Positions 21,060-30,547 of a stretch of 64,000 bases of DNA are shown here, piece after piece (the first letter of the stretch is position 1; each line of letters starts with the position of its first letter). The position numbers were made by a program, and so were the translations under genes. Under the pieces are notes generated by a model, which did no database searches, was not told the origin of the DNA, and saw nothing but the letters and a program-made list of their open reading frames with translations. The stretch comes from an uncultured Erythrobacter sp. (GTDB lineage: Bacteria > Pseudomonadota > Alphaproteobacteria > Sphingomonadales > Sphingomonadaceae), in contig CANMMR010000003.1 in the NCBI GenBank assembly GCA_947499095.1, forward strand, positions 353,201-417,200. Direction: 5' to 3'.

Positions 21060-22130
21060 TTAGGGCTCGATCACGATCCCTTTGGCGGGATCGATATCGC
21101 CGCCGAGCATGGCAACGAAGGTATCGCGCGCGGCCTCCAGCCCCTGGTTGCGCTCGATCTCGATGCTGTCGCCGGCGTCTTCGAGAAAGCCGTGCCAACT
21201 CTCCGCGATCTGCTTGCCCGCCTCTTCCGGTCCGACCGACTTGAACAGGGCCACCGCATGATCGGGCGCGAAGAACAGGGTCGGCGTGGGTCCGGGGATT
21301 TCGTCGGTGCCGCTGCCGCGTTGATCGACGTGAGTTGCACCGACGAGGCATGAGTATTTGAGCGCATTGCCCAGATGCTCATGCAGGCGGCGCAGCACAT
21401 TCGCATTGCCGGCGAAATCGACCGACACGCTATCCGTGCCCTCGATGCCGCCGATGTCGTCGTATGACAACACGCGGTCGTAGAGCCCGGTCTTCTCCAC
21501 GAAAGCGACATTGCCGGCAGAGGTCAGCCCGACGCGGCGTATTTGGGGCGAGCGGCGCTTGGTAACGCTTGCCAGTCCCATCGCGGTCTTGGAGGAGGCG
21601 CTGGTGAGGATCACCTGGCTTGCGCCGAACCATTCCTCGGAACGCATGAAATATTCGATGAGGAAGCCGGTCTTGAACAGCGGCCCGAAAATCATGCGCT
21701 CGCCCTCGCGGGCCGGATCGTGCTCTGGATCGGCCGCCAGTCGCGAATACTGGTTGTAGATCGGGCTCATCGGCTGGCGATGTGCGGCCATGTCGGTGAA
21801 GCCGCTGGGTGAAACCTTACCGGGCAGGACGTCGAGATGCGTGCCCATGGGCAGATAGCCATAGACCCGCTCGCCCTCGGAGAAATCGGGATGATTGCTT
21901 TGGACGACCCGCGCGTGACCCCACATCGGCACGATACCGTGGCCGTCCGCGGCGGGGAAGAAATTCCAGTAACCGAAGCCGTCTCCGACCACCGCGTAGG
22001 TGACGTTGTTGGCCGTAACCGAAAAGCTTTCGATCTCGAGGCGCACGCCCTCGTCGGCGAGGTCGCCGAACTCCCGCTCCGCGATATGGGTCTTGGTCAG
22101 ATCGGCCTTGTCGACATGGACTTCGCGCAT
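21060..22130 (-). CDS. DUF2855 family protein
   Basis: NNVTYAVVGDGFGYWNFFPA...GTHLDVLPGKVSPSGFTD...LTSASSKTA. Confidence 0.8.
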   Translation of the reverse strand: MREVHVDKADLTKTHIAEREFGDLADEGVRLEIESFSVTANNVTYAVVGDGFGYWNFFPAADGHGIVPMWGHARVVQSNHPDFSEGERVYGYLPMGTHLDVLPGKVSPSGFTDMAAHRQPMSPIYNQYSRLAADPEHDPAREGERMIFGPLFKTGFLIEYFMRSEEWFGASQVILTSASSKTAMGLASVTKRRSPQIRRVGLTSAGNVAFVEKTGLYDRVLSYDDIGGIEGTDSVSVDFAGNANVLRRLHEHLGNALKYSCLVGATHVDQRGSGTDEIPGPTPTLFFAPDHAVALFKSVGPEEAGKQIAESWHGFLEDAGDSIEIERNQGLEAARDTFVAMLGGDIDPAKGIVIEP

Positions 22131-22189
22131 CGCATCTCTCCCTTTTTCGAAGGAGCGACGCTAGCGCGAATTTCAGCCCCCGACGAGGG

Positions 22190-23314
22190 TCAAACCCGCA
22201 TCGGCATCAGTACGTAGAGTGCAGGCGCATTCTCGTCCTTGCGGATCAGCGTCGGCGCGCCTGCATCGGCGAGATGGATCTCGACCACATCGCTGTCGAT
22301 CTGGCTGAGGATGTCCTTCAGATAGCCTGCGTTGAAGCCGATCTCGAACCCGTCGGAGCTGTATTCGGCAGGCACCTCTTCCGAAGCCACGCCATTGTCG
22401 GGCGAGGTCACGGTCAGCGTGATCTTGTCCCTGTCGAGGCCCATCTTCACTGCGCGGGTCTTCTCGGTCGCGATGGTCGCCACGCGGTCGACCCCGGCGA
22501 AGAAGCTTTTCGGATCGAGTTTGAGGAGCTTGTCGTTACCTGTTGGAATAACGCGGGAATAATCCGGGAAGGTGCCGTCGATCAGCTTGCTGGTCAGCAC
22601 CACCCCGCCCTCGCCACCGAGCGTGAAGCGCACCTTGCTGGCCGAAAGGTCGATCTGGACATTACCGTCCATCGATTCCTCCAGAAGCTTGCGCAGTTCG
22701 GCCACGGCTTTGCGCGGCACGATCACGTCGGGCATGCCGTCCGCGCCTTCGGGCCGCGCAATGGTGAACCGTGCGAGGCGATGGCCGTCGGTCGCAGCGG
22801 CCTTCAGCACCGGCTGGTCCTCGTCCGAGACGTGGAAGAAGATGCCGTTGAGATAATAGCGCGTTTCCTCGGTCGAGATCGCGAAGCGCGTGCGGTCGAT
22901 CAGCTCGGCGAGCGTCTTGGCCGGCAGTTCGAAGCTCGTCGGCAGGTCGCCTTCCACGATTACCGGGAAGTCATCCCGCGGGAGGGTGGGAAGCGAGAAG
23001 CGGCTGCGCCCGGCCTTAACCGCCATGCGGTTTTCGGCGGTCTCCAGGCTGACCTGGCTGCCCTCGGGCAGCTTGCGGGCGATGTCGAACAGGAGATGGG
23101 CCGAGACGGTGATCGATCCGGCATCCTCGACACTGGCGTCCATGTGCTCGACCACCTGCAAATCGAGGTCGGTCGCCATGACCTTGAGCGAGCTGTCGCC
23201 TTCCGCCTCGATCAGGACGTTCGAAAGAATGGGAATCGTGTTGCGGCGCTCGACGACCGACTGCACGTGGGAAAGACAGCGCAGCAGCGTCGCGCGTTCG
23301 ATGGTGGCCTTCAT
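22190..23314 (-). CDS. dnaN: DNA polymerase III subunit beta (sliding clamp)
   Basis: MKATIERATLLRCLSHVQSVVERRNTIPILSNVLIEA... ending ...APALYVLMPMRV. Confidence 0.97.
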   Translation of the reverse strand: MKATIERATLLRCLSHVQSVVERRNTIPILSNVLIEAEGDSSLKVMATDLDLQVVEHMDASVEDAGSITVSAHLLFDIARKLPEGSQVSLETAENRMAVKAGRSRFSLPTLPRDDFPVIVEGDLPTSFELPAKTLAELIDRTRFAISTEETRYYLNGIFFHVSDEDQPVLKAAATDGHRLARFTIARPEGADGMPDVIVPRKAVAELRKLLEESMDGNVQIDLSASKVRFTLGGEGGVVLTSKLIDGTFPDYSRVIPTGNDKLLKLDPKSFFAGVDRVATIATEKTRAVKMGLDRDKITLTVTSPDNGVASEEVPAEYSSDGFEIGFNAGYLKDILSQIDSDVVEIHLADAGAPTLIRKDENAPALYVLMPMRV

Positions 23315-23457
23315 GGTCCTACTTTCGTCCCTGCTGGGCACATCGAGGGCCGGAATCGCCCCTCGCGCGCCGGAATATGGATAGCGACCTTAGCGGGGCG
23401 GTATGTGGGGGCAAGGCTGCGCCCGCCGCGAAGGTGATTCCTTGGGGAAAAGTGGGT

Positions 23458-23689
23458 GGTTTTTGTTGGGTTTTTGCTGGGTGCGCCTTCGACATCCGTC
23501 GAATGCTTGCGGCACCGGCCCACTCCCCCACCCGACCACCCATAGAATACCGTGCCGTGGGTGGTCGGGTGGGGGAGTGGGCCGGTACCGAAGGGAAGCA
23601 CGGATGTGCTGACCGCACGCAAACAATGACTTCGCGGGACGGAACAGCCGAGGTAAGCGCGGATGCGCTTCACGCACCCAACAAAAACC
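23458..23689 (-). repeat. Structured non-coding element C with 14-bp terminal inverted repeats and an 81-bp near-perfect palindrome
   Basis: GGTTTTTGTTGGGT (23458-23471) is the reverse complement of ACCCAACAAAAACC (23676-23689); palindrome 23510-23590; hairpins 23488-23503, 23597-23610, 23655-23670. Confidence 0.9.
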
Positions 23690-23695
23690 CCTCTC

Positions 23696-24451
23696 CTACC
23701 CCATCATCGCCATGCCGCCGTTCACGTGCAGCGTCTGCCCGGTCACATAGGCCGCCTCGTCGCTGGCGAGATAGGCAACCGCAGCGCCGATCTCGTCGCC
23801 CTCGCCCATGCGGCCCATAGGGATGCGGGTGTTGATCGCGGATTTCTGGTCGTCGGTCAGCGCATCGGTCATCGCTGTGCGGATGAAGCCCGGTGCGACG
23901 CAGTTCACGGTGATGTTCCGGCTGGCGAGTTCCTGTGCGAGGCTCTTGCTCATGCCGGTCAGGCCTGCCTTGGCCGCGACGTAGTTCATCTGGCCCGGAT
24001 TGCCCGTGTGGCCGACTACGCTGGTGATCGAGATGATCCGCCCGCCCTTGGCCTTCATCATCGGCCGCGCGCTGGCGCGCATGAGGCGGAAGCTGGCCTC
24101 GAGGTTGATGCGGATCACCTCGGCCCACTCCTCGTCCTTCATCCGTATGGCGAGATTGTCGCGCGTGATGCCTGCGTTATTGACGAGAATGTTCATGCTG
24201 CCCAGCGTGTCGACCGTGGCCGGGATCAGTTCCTCGACCTGTTCGGGGTTCGAAAGGTCGCAGGTGATCTCGACATGGTCGTGGCCGAACTCGTCGTTCA
24301 GCTGTTCGCGAAAGGCGCGCAGCTTGGCGGCGTTGGAGCCGGACAGTGCGAGCCGAGCCCCCTGCTTCGCCAGGGCGTAGGCGATCGACGATCCGATCCC
24401 GCCGCTGGCGCCGGTAACGAGGGCGGTTTTGCCTTCCAGGCTGAACATCAT
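23696..24451 (-). CDS. fabG: 3-oxoacyl-[ACP] reductase
   Basis: SDR: LEGKTALVTGASGGIGSSIA...YVAAKAGLTGMSKSLAQE...FIRTAMTDALTDDQK. Confidence 0.93.
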   Translation of the reverse strand: MMFSLEGKTALVTGASGGIGSSIAYALAKQGARLALSGSNAAKLRAFREQLNDEFGHDHVEITCDLSNPEQVEELIPATVDTLGSMNILVNNAGITRDNLAIRMKDEEWAEVIRINLEASFRLMRASARPMMKAKGGRIISITSVVGHTGNPGQMNYVAAKAGLTGMSKSLAQELASRNITVNCVAPGFIRTAMTDALTDDQKSAINTRIPMGRMGEGDEIGAAVAYLASDEAAYVTGQTLHVNGGMAMMG

Positions 24452-25386
24452 CCGTTCTCCTTCGCGAAAGTCTCGAGGTCTTCCATGGTGACGAGGCTGA
24501 CCGTTGCGGCATCCTTGGCGATCCGGCCGACCATCGGGCCGAGGACCTTGCCGCCGAGCTCGACGAAACGCTCGACGCCTGCCTCCTGCATGGCGAGCAC
24601 GCTTTCGCGCCAGCGGACGCGGCCGGTGATCTGGTCGACCAGCAGCGCCTGCTCTTCCGCCGGATCGGTGACGCGCGCCGCGGTGACATTGGCATAGAGC
24701 GGCACGGTGAAAGCCGACGGCGGCGTCTCGCCCAGAGCGGTCTTCATGCGCAGCGCGGCGGGCTGCATCAGCGAGCAGTGGAAGGGAGCGGACACAGGAA
24801 GCTTGATGCCGCGCTTGATGCCGTGGTCCTTGGCCATTGCGATCGCCCGGTCGATGGCTTCCGCATGGCCGGAGATGACCACCTGCGTCGGGTCGTTGTC
24901 ATTGGCGACCTCGCACACCTGCCCCTCTGCAGCAGCCTCTGCCAGTGCGGTCGCTGTCTCGATATCGGCGCCGAGCAGTGCCGCCATGGCCCCCTCGCCG
25001 ATGGGGACTGCGTCCTGCATGGCAATGCCGCGCAGGCGGAGCAGCTTGGCGGTGTCGGTCAGGGAAAAGGCCCCGGCAGCACATAAAGCGCTGTATTCCC
25101 CAAGCGAGTGGCCAGCGACGCAGTCTGCCTTATCTGCCAACGCTACGCCGAATTCCTTCTTTAGCACGCGCGCGGTCGCCACCGAATTGGCCATGATCGC
25201 AGGCTGGGCATTAGCGGTCATGGTAAGCTCGCTCTCGGGTCCGCCGGTCATCAGGCCGAACAGGTCCTGCTTCAGCGCCTCGTCCACTTCCTCGAACACC
25301 TCCCGGGCATGCGCGCTGGCGTCGGCGAGATCGGCGCCCATGCCGACCTTCTGGCTTCCCTGGCCGGGAAAGATGAATGCAGTCAT
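24448..25386 (-). CDS. fabD: Malonyl-CoA:ACP transacylase
   Basis: MTAFIFPGQGSQKVGMG...GHSLGEYSAL. Confidence 0.95.
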   Translation of the reverse strand: MTAFIFPGQGSQKVGMGADLADASAHAREVFEEVDEALKQDLFGLMTGGPESELTMTANAQPAIMANSVATARVLKKEFGVALADKADCVAGHSLGEYSALCAAGAFSLTDTAKLLRLRGIAMQDAVPIGEGAMAALLGADIETATALAEAAAEGQVCEVANDNDPTQVVISGHAEAIDRAIAMAKDHGIKRGIKLPVSAPFHCSLMQPAALRMKTALGETPPSAFTVPLYANVTAARVTDPAEEQALLVDQITGRVRWRESVLAMQEAGVERFVELGGKVLGPMVGRIAKDAATVSLVTMEDLETFAKENG

Positions 25387-25411
25387 GAAAATCTCCTCTT
25401 GAGGAGCGCGC

Positions 25412-26236
25412 CTAGGCGCGTGGGCGGCGCGCCTCAAGCCCGAAGGGGACAATCCTGTTGGCGGCATCATGCGCGATATCGGCACGCCCGAGATAGGGTA
25501 TGCCGCTGCGCGCGCACCATTCCGTGGCGATCTGCACCTCGTCCTTGCCGAAGGGGCGGTCGTTCTCCGGCACATCGGTGATGCGACCGAGGCGCAGACC
25601 GGCGATGCCGTGGAGGTGTTGGGTCACATGGAAGAACAATCGGTCGATCGCATAGTGGTACTCGGCCACTTCCTCGACCATGACGACATGGCCGGAGAAA
25701 TCGGGCGCGAGTTCCGTGCCGATCAGCATGGCGAGCGTCGTCAGGTTGAACGCAACCGCAGGGCGATCGTCGAGATGCGGCTCCAGCCCGCCGTCGTCGC
25801 CGGTCAACCAACCGAGCGCGCGATCGATGGCTGCCTCTCCGCCCTCTCGCCTGATGTCGCCGGCGAGCGGGCCGTGGGCGACGCGCCCGATGCCGTGCTT
25901 GTAGAGCGCTGCGAGCAGGAAGCCGCAATCGGAATAGCCGAGATAGCTCTTGGCGCGGGCATGCTCGTTCATTCCGGCTACAGCCTGCGCGGCGATGCGA
26001 TTGGAGCCATAGCCGCCCATGGCGAACCAGACGGCGTCGAAAGCGGGGTCGTTGGCGCATTCCAGCAGCGCATCGAGGCGTACTTCGTCGGGCCCTGCGA
26101 AGTGGCCCTCCTTCGCGAAGCACTGCTCGTGGAAATGCAGTTCGATGTCCTCGCGCCCGGCGACATGCGTCAGCACCGCATCGGCCCTCGCGCGTTTAAG
26201 GGGTTTTCCCGGAGCACAGATCGCGATTTTCACCAT
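25412..26236 (-). CDS. LD-carboxypeptidase family (peptidase S66)
   Basis: MVKIAICAPGKPLKR...VWFAMGGYGSNRIA...GYSDCGFLLAALYKHG. Confidence 0.75.
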   Translation of the reverse strand: MVKIAICAPGKPLKRARADAVLTHVAGREDIELHFHEQCFAKEGHFAGPDEVRLDALLECANDPAFDAVWFAMGGYGSNRIAAQAVAGMNEHARAKSYLGYSDCGFLLAALYKHGIGRVAHGPLAGDIRREGGEAAIDRALGWLTGDDGGLEPHLDDRPAVAFNLTTLAMLIGTELAPDFSGHVVMVEEVAEYHYAIDRLFFHVTQHLHGIAGLRLGRITDVPENDRPFGKDEVQIATEWCARSGIPYLGRADIAHDAANRIVPFGLEARRPRA

Positions 26237-26289
26237 GCGTCCTGCTAGCGCGCTTGTATCGCGCCGCACAACTCAATAGCTGCGAAGGC

Positions 26290-27717
26290 ATGACCGATAT
26301 GCCCAGCCCCGACGAGCTTTTCGCGCGACCGTTCTTCTTCTGCGGCATAGGCGGGTCCGGCATGCAGCCGCTTGCGCAGATCCTCAAAGGTCGTGGATGC
26401 ACGGTCGAGGGGTCGGATCGCAGCTTGGACCAGGGGCAAACGCCGGAAAAGTTCGCCGCGCTGGAGCGGCAGGGCTTCGGCTTGCATCCTCAGGACGGCA
26501 GGGGGATCGTGTCGCAGGACCAGATCCTCGTCGCCAGCGCCGCGGTCGAGGACACGGTTCCCGATGCGAAGCGCGCGAAGGAACTGGGCTGTCTGCGCCT
26601 GACTCGGGCCGAGCTCAATTCGATCCTGTTCAACACGAGCGGCGCCGGCCTGGCAATTGCCGGAACCAGCGGGAAGTCGACCGTCACGGGCATGCTCGGC
26701 TGGATCCTTCACGCCGTGGGCCGCGAGCCGACGATCATGAACGGCGCGGTGATGAAGAACTTCGTCTCGCCCGAACGCCCCTTCGCCAGCGCGGTGGTCG
26801 GCGGGCAATCGCTCTATGTCAGCGAGGTCGACGAAAGCGACGGCTCGATCGCGCTCTATCGCCCGGCAGTCGGTGTGCTGCTGAACGTCAGCCTCGATCA
26901 CAAGAGCATGGAAGAATTGCGTGCACTGTTCGGCGACTACCTCTCGCGCAGCCGCATCAGCGTGATCAATGCCGACGACGAGGAAGCGCTTGCCCTGCTA
27001 CCGCATGCGAAGGAGGTTATCACCTTCGGCATCGAGCAGGAGAAGGCGCAGATCGGAATCGTGCCGGGCACTATCGCGGAAGGCCCGCTGCGGCAGGCCG
27101 CGATGGTCGTCGACCGCCACGACGGAAGCGAGCATGCGCTGCGCCTCAATATGCCGGGGCGGCACAACCTCTCGAACGCTCTCGCCGCCATCGCGGCGGC
27201 AGTCGCGGCGGGAATCCCGGTCGCGAACGCGGTCGAGGCGCTGGCGGGCTTCGAAGGACTTGCGCGCCGCTTCGACATCGTCGGCACCACCGTTTCCGCC
27301 ATCACCGTCATCGACGATTTCGGCCACAATCCGGAGAAATGCGCTGCGACCCTGCGCACCCTGAAATCGCATCCGGGCCGGGTGATCGCCTTCTTCCAGC
27401 CGCATGGCTACGGCCCCTTGCGCCAGATGGGCGACGAGCTGGCCGAGACCTTTGCTCGCGAACTCGACCGCGGCGATCTCACGATTTTCAGCGACCCGGT
27501 CTATTTCGGCGGCACGGTGGACCGCAGCGAAGGTAGCGAGCGGATCGTGCGGCTGATCGAAGAACACGGCGGCCACACGGAATATATACCCAATCGCAAA
27601 GCAGTAGCAGACCGTATTGTCTCGCTGGCGAAGCCCGGAGACCGAGTCGTGATCATGGGCGCTCGCGACGATACGCTGAGCGAGTTCGCCCGCGAGCTGT
27701 TCCAGCGCCTTTCCTGA
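26290..27717 (+). CDS. Mur ligase family protein (MurC/Mpl-like)
   Basis: FFFCGIGGSGMQPLAQILKGRGCTVEGSD, P-loop GTSGKSTVTGML, DDFGHNP, HGYGPLRQMGDELAETF. Confidence 0.8.
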   Translation: MTDMPSPDELFARPFFFCGIGGSGMQPLAQILKGRGCTVEGSDRSLDQGQTPEKFAALERQGFGLHPQDGRGIVSQDQILVASAAVEDTVPDAKRAKELGCLRLTRAELNSILFNTSGAGLAIAGTSGKSTVTGMLGWILHAVGREPTIMNGAVMKNFVSPERPFASAVVGGQSLYVSEVDESDGSIALYRPAVGVLLNVSLDHKSMEELRALFGDYLSRSRISVINADDEEALALLPHAKEVITFGIEQEKAQIGIVPGTIAEGPLRQAAMVVDRHDGSEHALRLNMPGRHNLSNALAAIAAAVAAGIPVANAVEALAGFEGLARRFDIVGTTVSAITVIDDFGHNPEKCAATLRTLKSHPGRVIAFFQPHGYGPLRQMGDELAETFARELDRGDLTIFSDPVYFGGTVDRSEGSERIVRLIEEHGGHTEYIPNRKAVADRIVSLAKPGDRVVIMGARDDTLSEFARELFQRLS

Positions 27718-27727
27718 CGGTCGCGTG

Positions 27728-28690
27728 TCAGTGCGCGTCGGCGTGGGCTTCGTCGTGATGGCCTAGGCCAAAGACCTTGTGCAGCACGAAAACGATTACC
27801 GCACCGAGGATAAGGCCGGTAAGCGCCGACAATCCTGCAAAGGTCAGCCAACCAAGGATGCCGCCCGCGCGGCCTGCGATCTCGCTCACGCCGTGCTGGA
27901 TCCCTTCGATCCAGTGCTCGGGGCCAGCCACGCCGAGTTCGGCCAGACCGTGCAGTATAATGCCGCCGCCGACCCAGAGCATTGCAATCGTCCCGATGAA
28001 ACTAAGGGCGATAAGAAGCTTCGGCATGAATGCCACCAGCCCCCTGCCAAAGCTCTGCGCGAAAGTGCTTTCCTTCTTGGCGAAACGCAATCCGATGTCG
28101 TCCATCTTCACGATCAGCCCGACAACCCCGTAGACACCGACCGTGACGGCGATGCCGACGATTGCCAGCACGCCGGCGCGGGTAATCAGGTCCTCAGCCG
28201 CAACTTCGTTCAAGGTGATCGCCATGATCTCCGCCGACAGGATCAGGTCGGTTCGAATGGCCCCTGCGATGCGTTGTTTCTCGAAGGCAACGGGGTCGGT
28301 GATCTCGTCTTCCACGGTCTTGCCGTGTTTAGCGCCGCCAAGCTTCTCGATGACCTTCTCGGCGCCCTCGTAGGAGAGGTAACAGCCACCTAGCATGAGA
28401 ATGAAAACGATTGCAGCAGGCAGAAATTCGCTGAGCAGCAACGCACCCGGTAACAGGATGAGCAGCTTGTTCTTCAGACTGCCCTTGGCGATGTCCCAGA
28501 TGATCGGGAGCTCGCGCGCCGGGCTGAGGCCGGTGACGTAGCTTGGAGTAACCGCCGCATCGTCGATCACCACGCCGGCCGTTTTCGACCCGGCACGGCC
28601 TGCAGCAGCGGCAATATCGTCGACCGAAGCCGCCGCGGTGCGCGCGATGATCGATATATCGTCGAGGAGGGCAACCAGTCCGCCGGGCAT
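27728..28690 (-). CDS. DUF808 family membrane protein (YedI-like)
   Basis: MPGGLVALLDDISIIARTAAASVDDIAAAAGRAGSKTAGVVIDDAAVTPSYVTGLSPARELPII. Confidence 0.85.
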   Translation of the reverse strand: MPGGLVALLDDISIIARTAAASVDDIAAAAGRAGSKTAGVVIDDAAVTPSYVTGLSPARELPIIWDIAKGSLKNKLLILLPGALLLSEFLPAAIVFILMLGGCYLSYEGAEKVIEKLGGAKHGKTVEDEITDPVAFEKQRIAGAIRTDLILSAEIMAITLNEVAAEDLITRAGVLAIVGIAVTVGVYGVVGLIVKMDDIGLRFAKKESTFAQSFGRGLVAFMPKLLIALSFIGTIAMLWVGGGIILHGLAELGVAGPEHWIEGIQHGVSEIAGRAGGILGWLTFAGLSALTGLILGAVIVFVLHKVFGLGHHDEAHADAH

Positions 28691-29050
28691 CGTTTTTCCT
28701 TGTAAGTTCCTGATCCGCCGAGTGCTTGCCCGCCAATCGCTCGTGGCGCAACTCTCCTATGGATTTGTAAGCTGTCCTACAGACCCATTCTTGTGCCAAG
28801 CACCATGTAGCGACGGTCGGCATCCGATCGTTGCGGGTCGGATATTCGGCCATCCGGGAGATGCAGGGCTGCGCGATGGCTGGCTGGAAACGAAAGGTGA
28901 CACATGTCTCCGTTCCTTGGGCCACGATCTATTGATAGCACTATGAAATTCCGGCAGGTTGGGTTTTGCAGAACGCGCCTGTCGGTGGTCCATGGACAAG
29001 CACCCGCTTGCGTTTCGCGCCAATCCCGCTATGTGCGCGCATCCCTTCGG

Positions 29051-29099
29051 TCCGCCGGGGGATTCGAAGAAAGCCGGAGGGGCCCCGCAATCCCGCGGA
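29051..29099 (+). promoter_or_regulatory. Candidate structured leader of the rpsF operon (possible S6:S18-type leader)
   Basis: TCCGC-(CGG bulge)-GGGATT ... AATCCC-GCGGA hairpin about 40 nt upstream of rpsF. Confidence 0.35.
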
Positions 29100-29136
29100 T
29101 CAGCCAGCGATCGGCCAGACGTGAAAGGACAAGAGC

Positions 29137-29502
29137 ATGGCTCTCTACGAGCATGTATTCTTGGCGCGACAGGACCTGAGCCAGGCTCAGGTGGACCAGC
29201 TCGCCGCCACCGCTACCGAGATTGTCGAGAAGAACGACGGCAAGGTCACCAAGACGGAGACCTGGGGCCTCAAGAACCTCGCCTACAAGATCGACCGCAA
29301 CCGCAAGGCGCATTTCGTGCTGCTCAACATCGAGGGCCCCGGCTCCGTCGTTGCCGAGCTCGAGCGTCAGACCCGCATCAACGAAGATGTGATCCGTTAC
29401 ATGACCATCGCCGTCGACGAGCACGAGAGCGGCCCGTCGGTGATGATGCGCAAGAACGAGCGCGATTCCAAGAAGCGCCGTGAACGTGAGGAGCGCGACT
29501 GA
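29137..29502 (+). CDS. rpsF: 30S ribosomal protein S6
   Basis: [22 protein letters not shown]... followed by rpsR and rplI. Confidence 0.96.
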   Translation: MALYEHVFLARQDLSQAQVDQLAATATEIVEKNDGKVTKTETWGLKNLAYKIDRNRKAHFVLLNIEGPGSVVAELERQTRINEDVIRYMTIAVDEHESGPSVMMRKNERDSKKRREREERD

Positions 29503-29726
29503 TGGCCCGCCCGTTTTTCCGCCGCCGCAAGTCCTGCCCGTTTTCGGGCAAGAACGCCCCGACGATCGACTACAAGGACGTCCGCCTGCTGCAGGGCTTC
29601 ATGTCCGAACGTGGCAAGATCGTCCCCAGCCGCATCACGGCCGTCAGCGCGAAGAAGCAGCGTGAACTGGCCAAGGCCATCAAGCGCGCGCGCCACATCG
29701 GCCTGCTGCCGTACATCGTGAAGTAA
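29502..29726 (+). CDS. rpsR: 30S ribosomal protein S18
   Basis: [74 protein letters not shown]. Confidence 0.98.
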   Translation: MARPFFRRRKSCPFSGKNAPTIDYKDVRLLQGFMSERGKIVPSRITAVSAKKQRELAKAIKRARHIGLLPYIVK

Positions 29727-29737
29727 GGGGAATACCG

Positions 29738-30418
29738 ATGGATATCATTCTCCTTCAGAGGATCGAAAAGCTCGGCTCGATCGGTGACGTCGTCACCGTG
29801 AAGGACGGCTATGCCCGCAACTTCCTGCTCCCGCAGAAGAAGGCCCTGCGCGCCAACGAAGCCAACAAGAAGGTCTTCGAAGCGAACCGCGAGCGCCTGG
29901 AAAAGGAAAACGCCGAGCGTCGTACCGAGGCCGAAAAGGCCGGCGAAAAGGTCGATGGCGAGGAAATCATCCTGATCCGCGCTTCGTCCAACACCGGCCA
30001 GCTCTACGGCTCGGTCAATGTTCGCGACGTCGCTGCCGCCCTCAACGAGAAGGGCCACGACGTCGACAAGAAGCAGGTCATCATGGGCGACCCGATCAAG
30101 ACGATCGGCATGCATGAAGTCCGCATCGATCTACATCCCGAAGTCTCGATCAGCATCAAGGCCAATGTCGCCCGTTCGGACGACGAAGCCGAACTGCAGA
30201 GCCAGGGCATCGACGTGATGGCGCAGATGTTCGAGGACGAGCAGCGCGAAATAGAGGAACAGGCCGAGGCGAACCGCACCGACCCGAACCTCGAGCCCGG
30301 CGAAATCCCGGCCGACATGCTCGAAGACGGCGTCAGCACGCCCGACGACATGTCCGTGACCGAAGCCACGATCGCCGCGACCGCGCCCGAAGGTGCGGAC
30401 GAGGACGAGCAGGCCTGA
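29738..30418 (+). CDS. rplI: 50S ribosomal protein L9 with extended acidic C-terminus
   Basis: [37 protein letters not shown]. Confidence 0.96.
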   Translation: MDIILLQRIEKLGSIGDVVTVKDGYARNFLLPQKKALRANEANKKVFEANRERLEKENAERRTEAEKAGEKVDGEEIILIRASSNTGQLYGSVNVRDVAAALNEKGHDVDKKQVIMGDPIKTIGMHEVRIDLHPEVSISIKANVARSDDEAELQSQGIDVMAQMFEDEQREIEEQAEANRTDPNLEPGEIPADMLEDGVSTPDDMSVTEATIAATAPEGADEDEQA

Positions 30419-30440
30419 TCGGCCGCTCACGACCCAATCA

Positions 30441-30473
30441 GGGCGCGGCGGCTTCGGCCCCCGCGCCCTTTTT
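30441..30473 (+). terminator. Rho-independent terminator after rplI
   Basis: GGGCGCGG...CCGCGCCC followed by TTTTT. Confidence 0.8.
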
Positions 30474-30547
30474 GTCAGACGCGTCCGCTGGCCCTATGAG
30501 AGGCCACGACGCGAAATCGAAAACAACAAGAGGCAGGAGCAACGCCC

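Noticed and set aside
23377-23820. Several short ORFs on both strands over element C (and 58342-58833 over element D)
   Set aside because: They arise from palindromic GC-rich non-coding sequence; no start/SD support and no shared protein between copies beyond the palindrome
8320-28610. Scattered CTGCAG sites as evidence about the R-M specificity
   Set aside because: Sites are present but host methylation removes any need for avoidance, and counts were not computed
29008-29035. TTGCGT-16 bp-TATGTG as an rpsF promoter
   Set aside because: Plausible but too degenerate to support without TSS data
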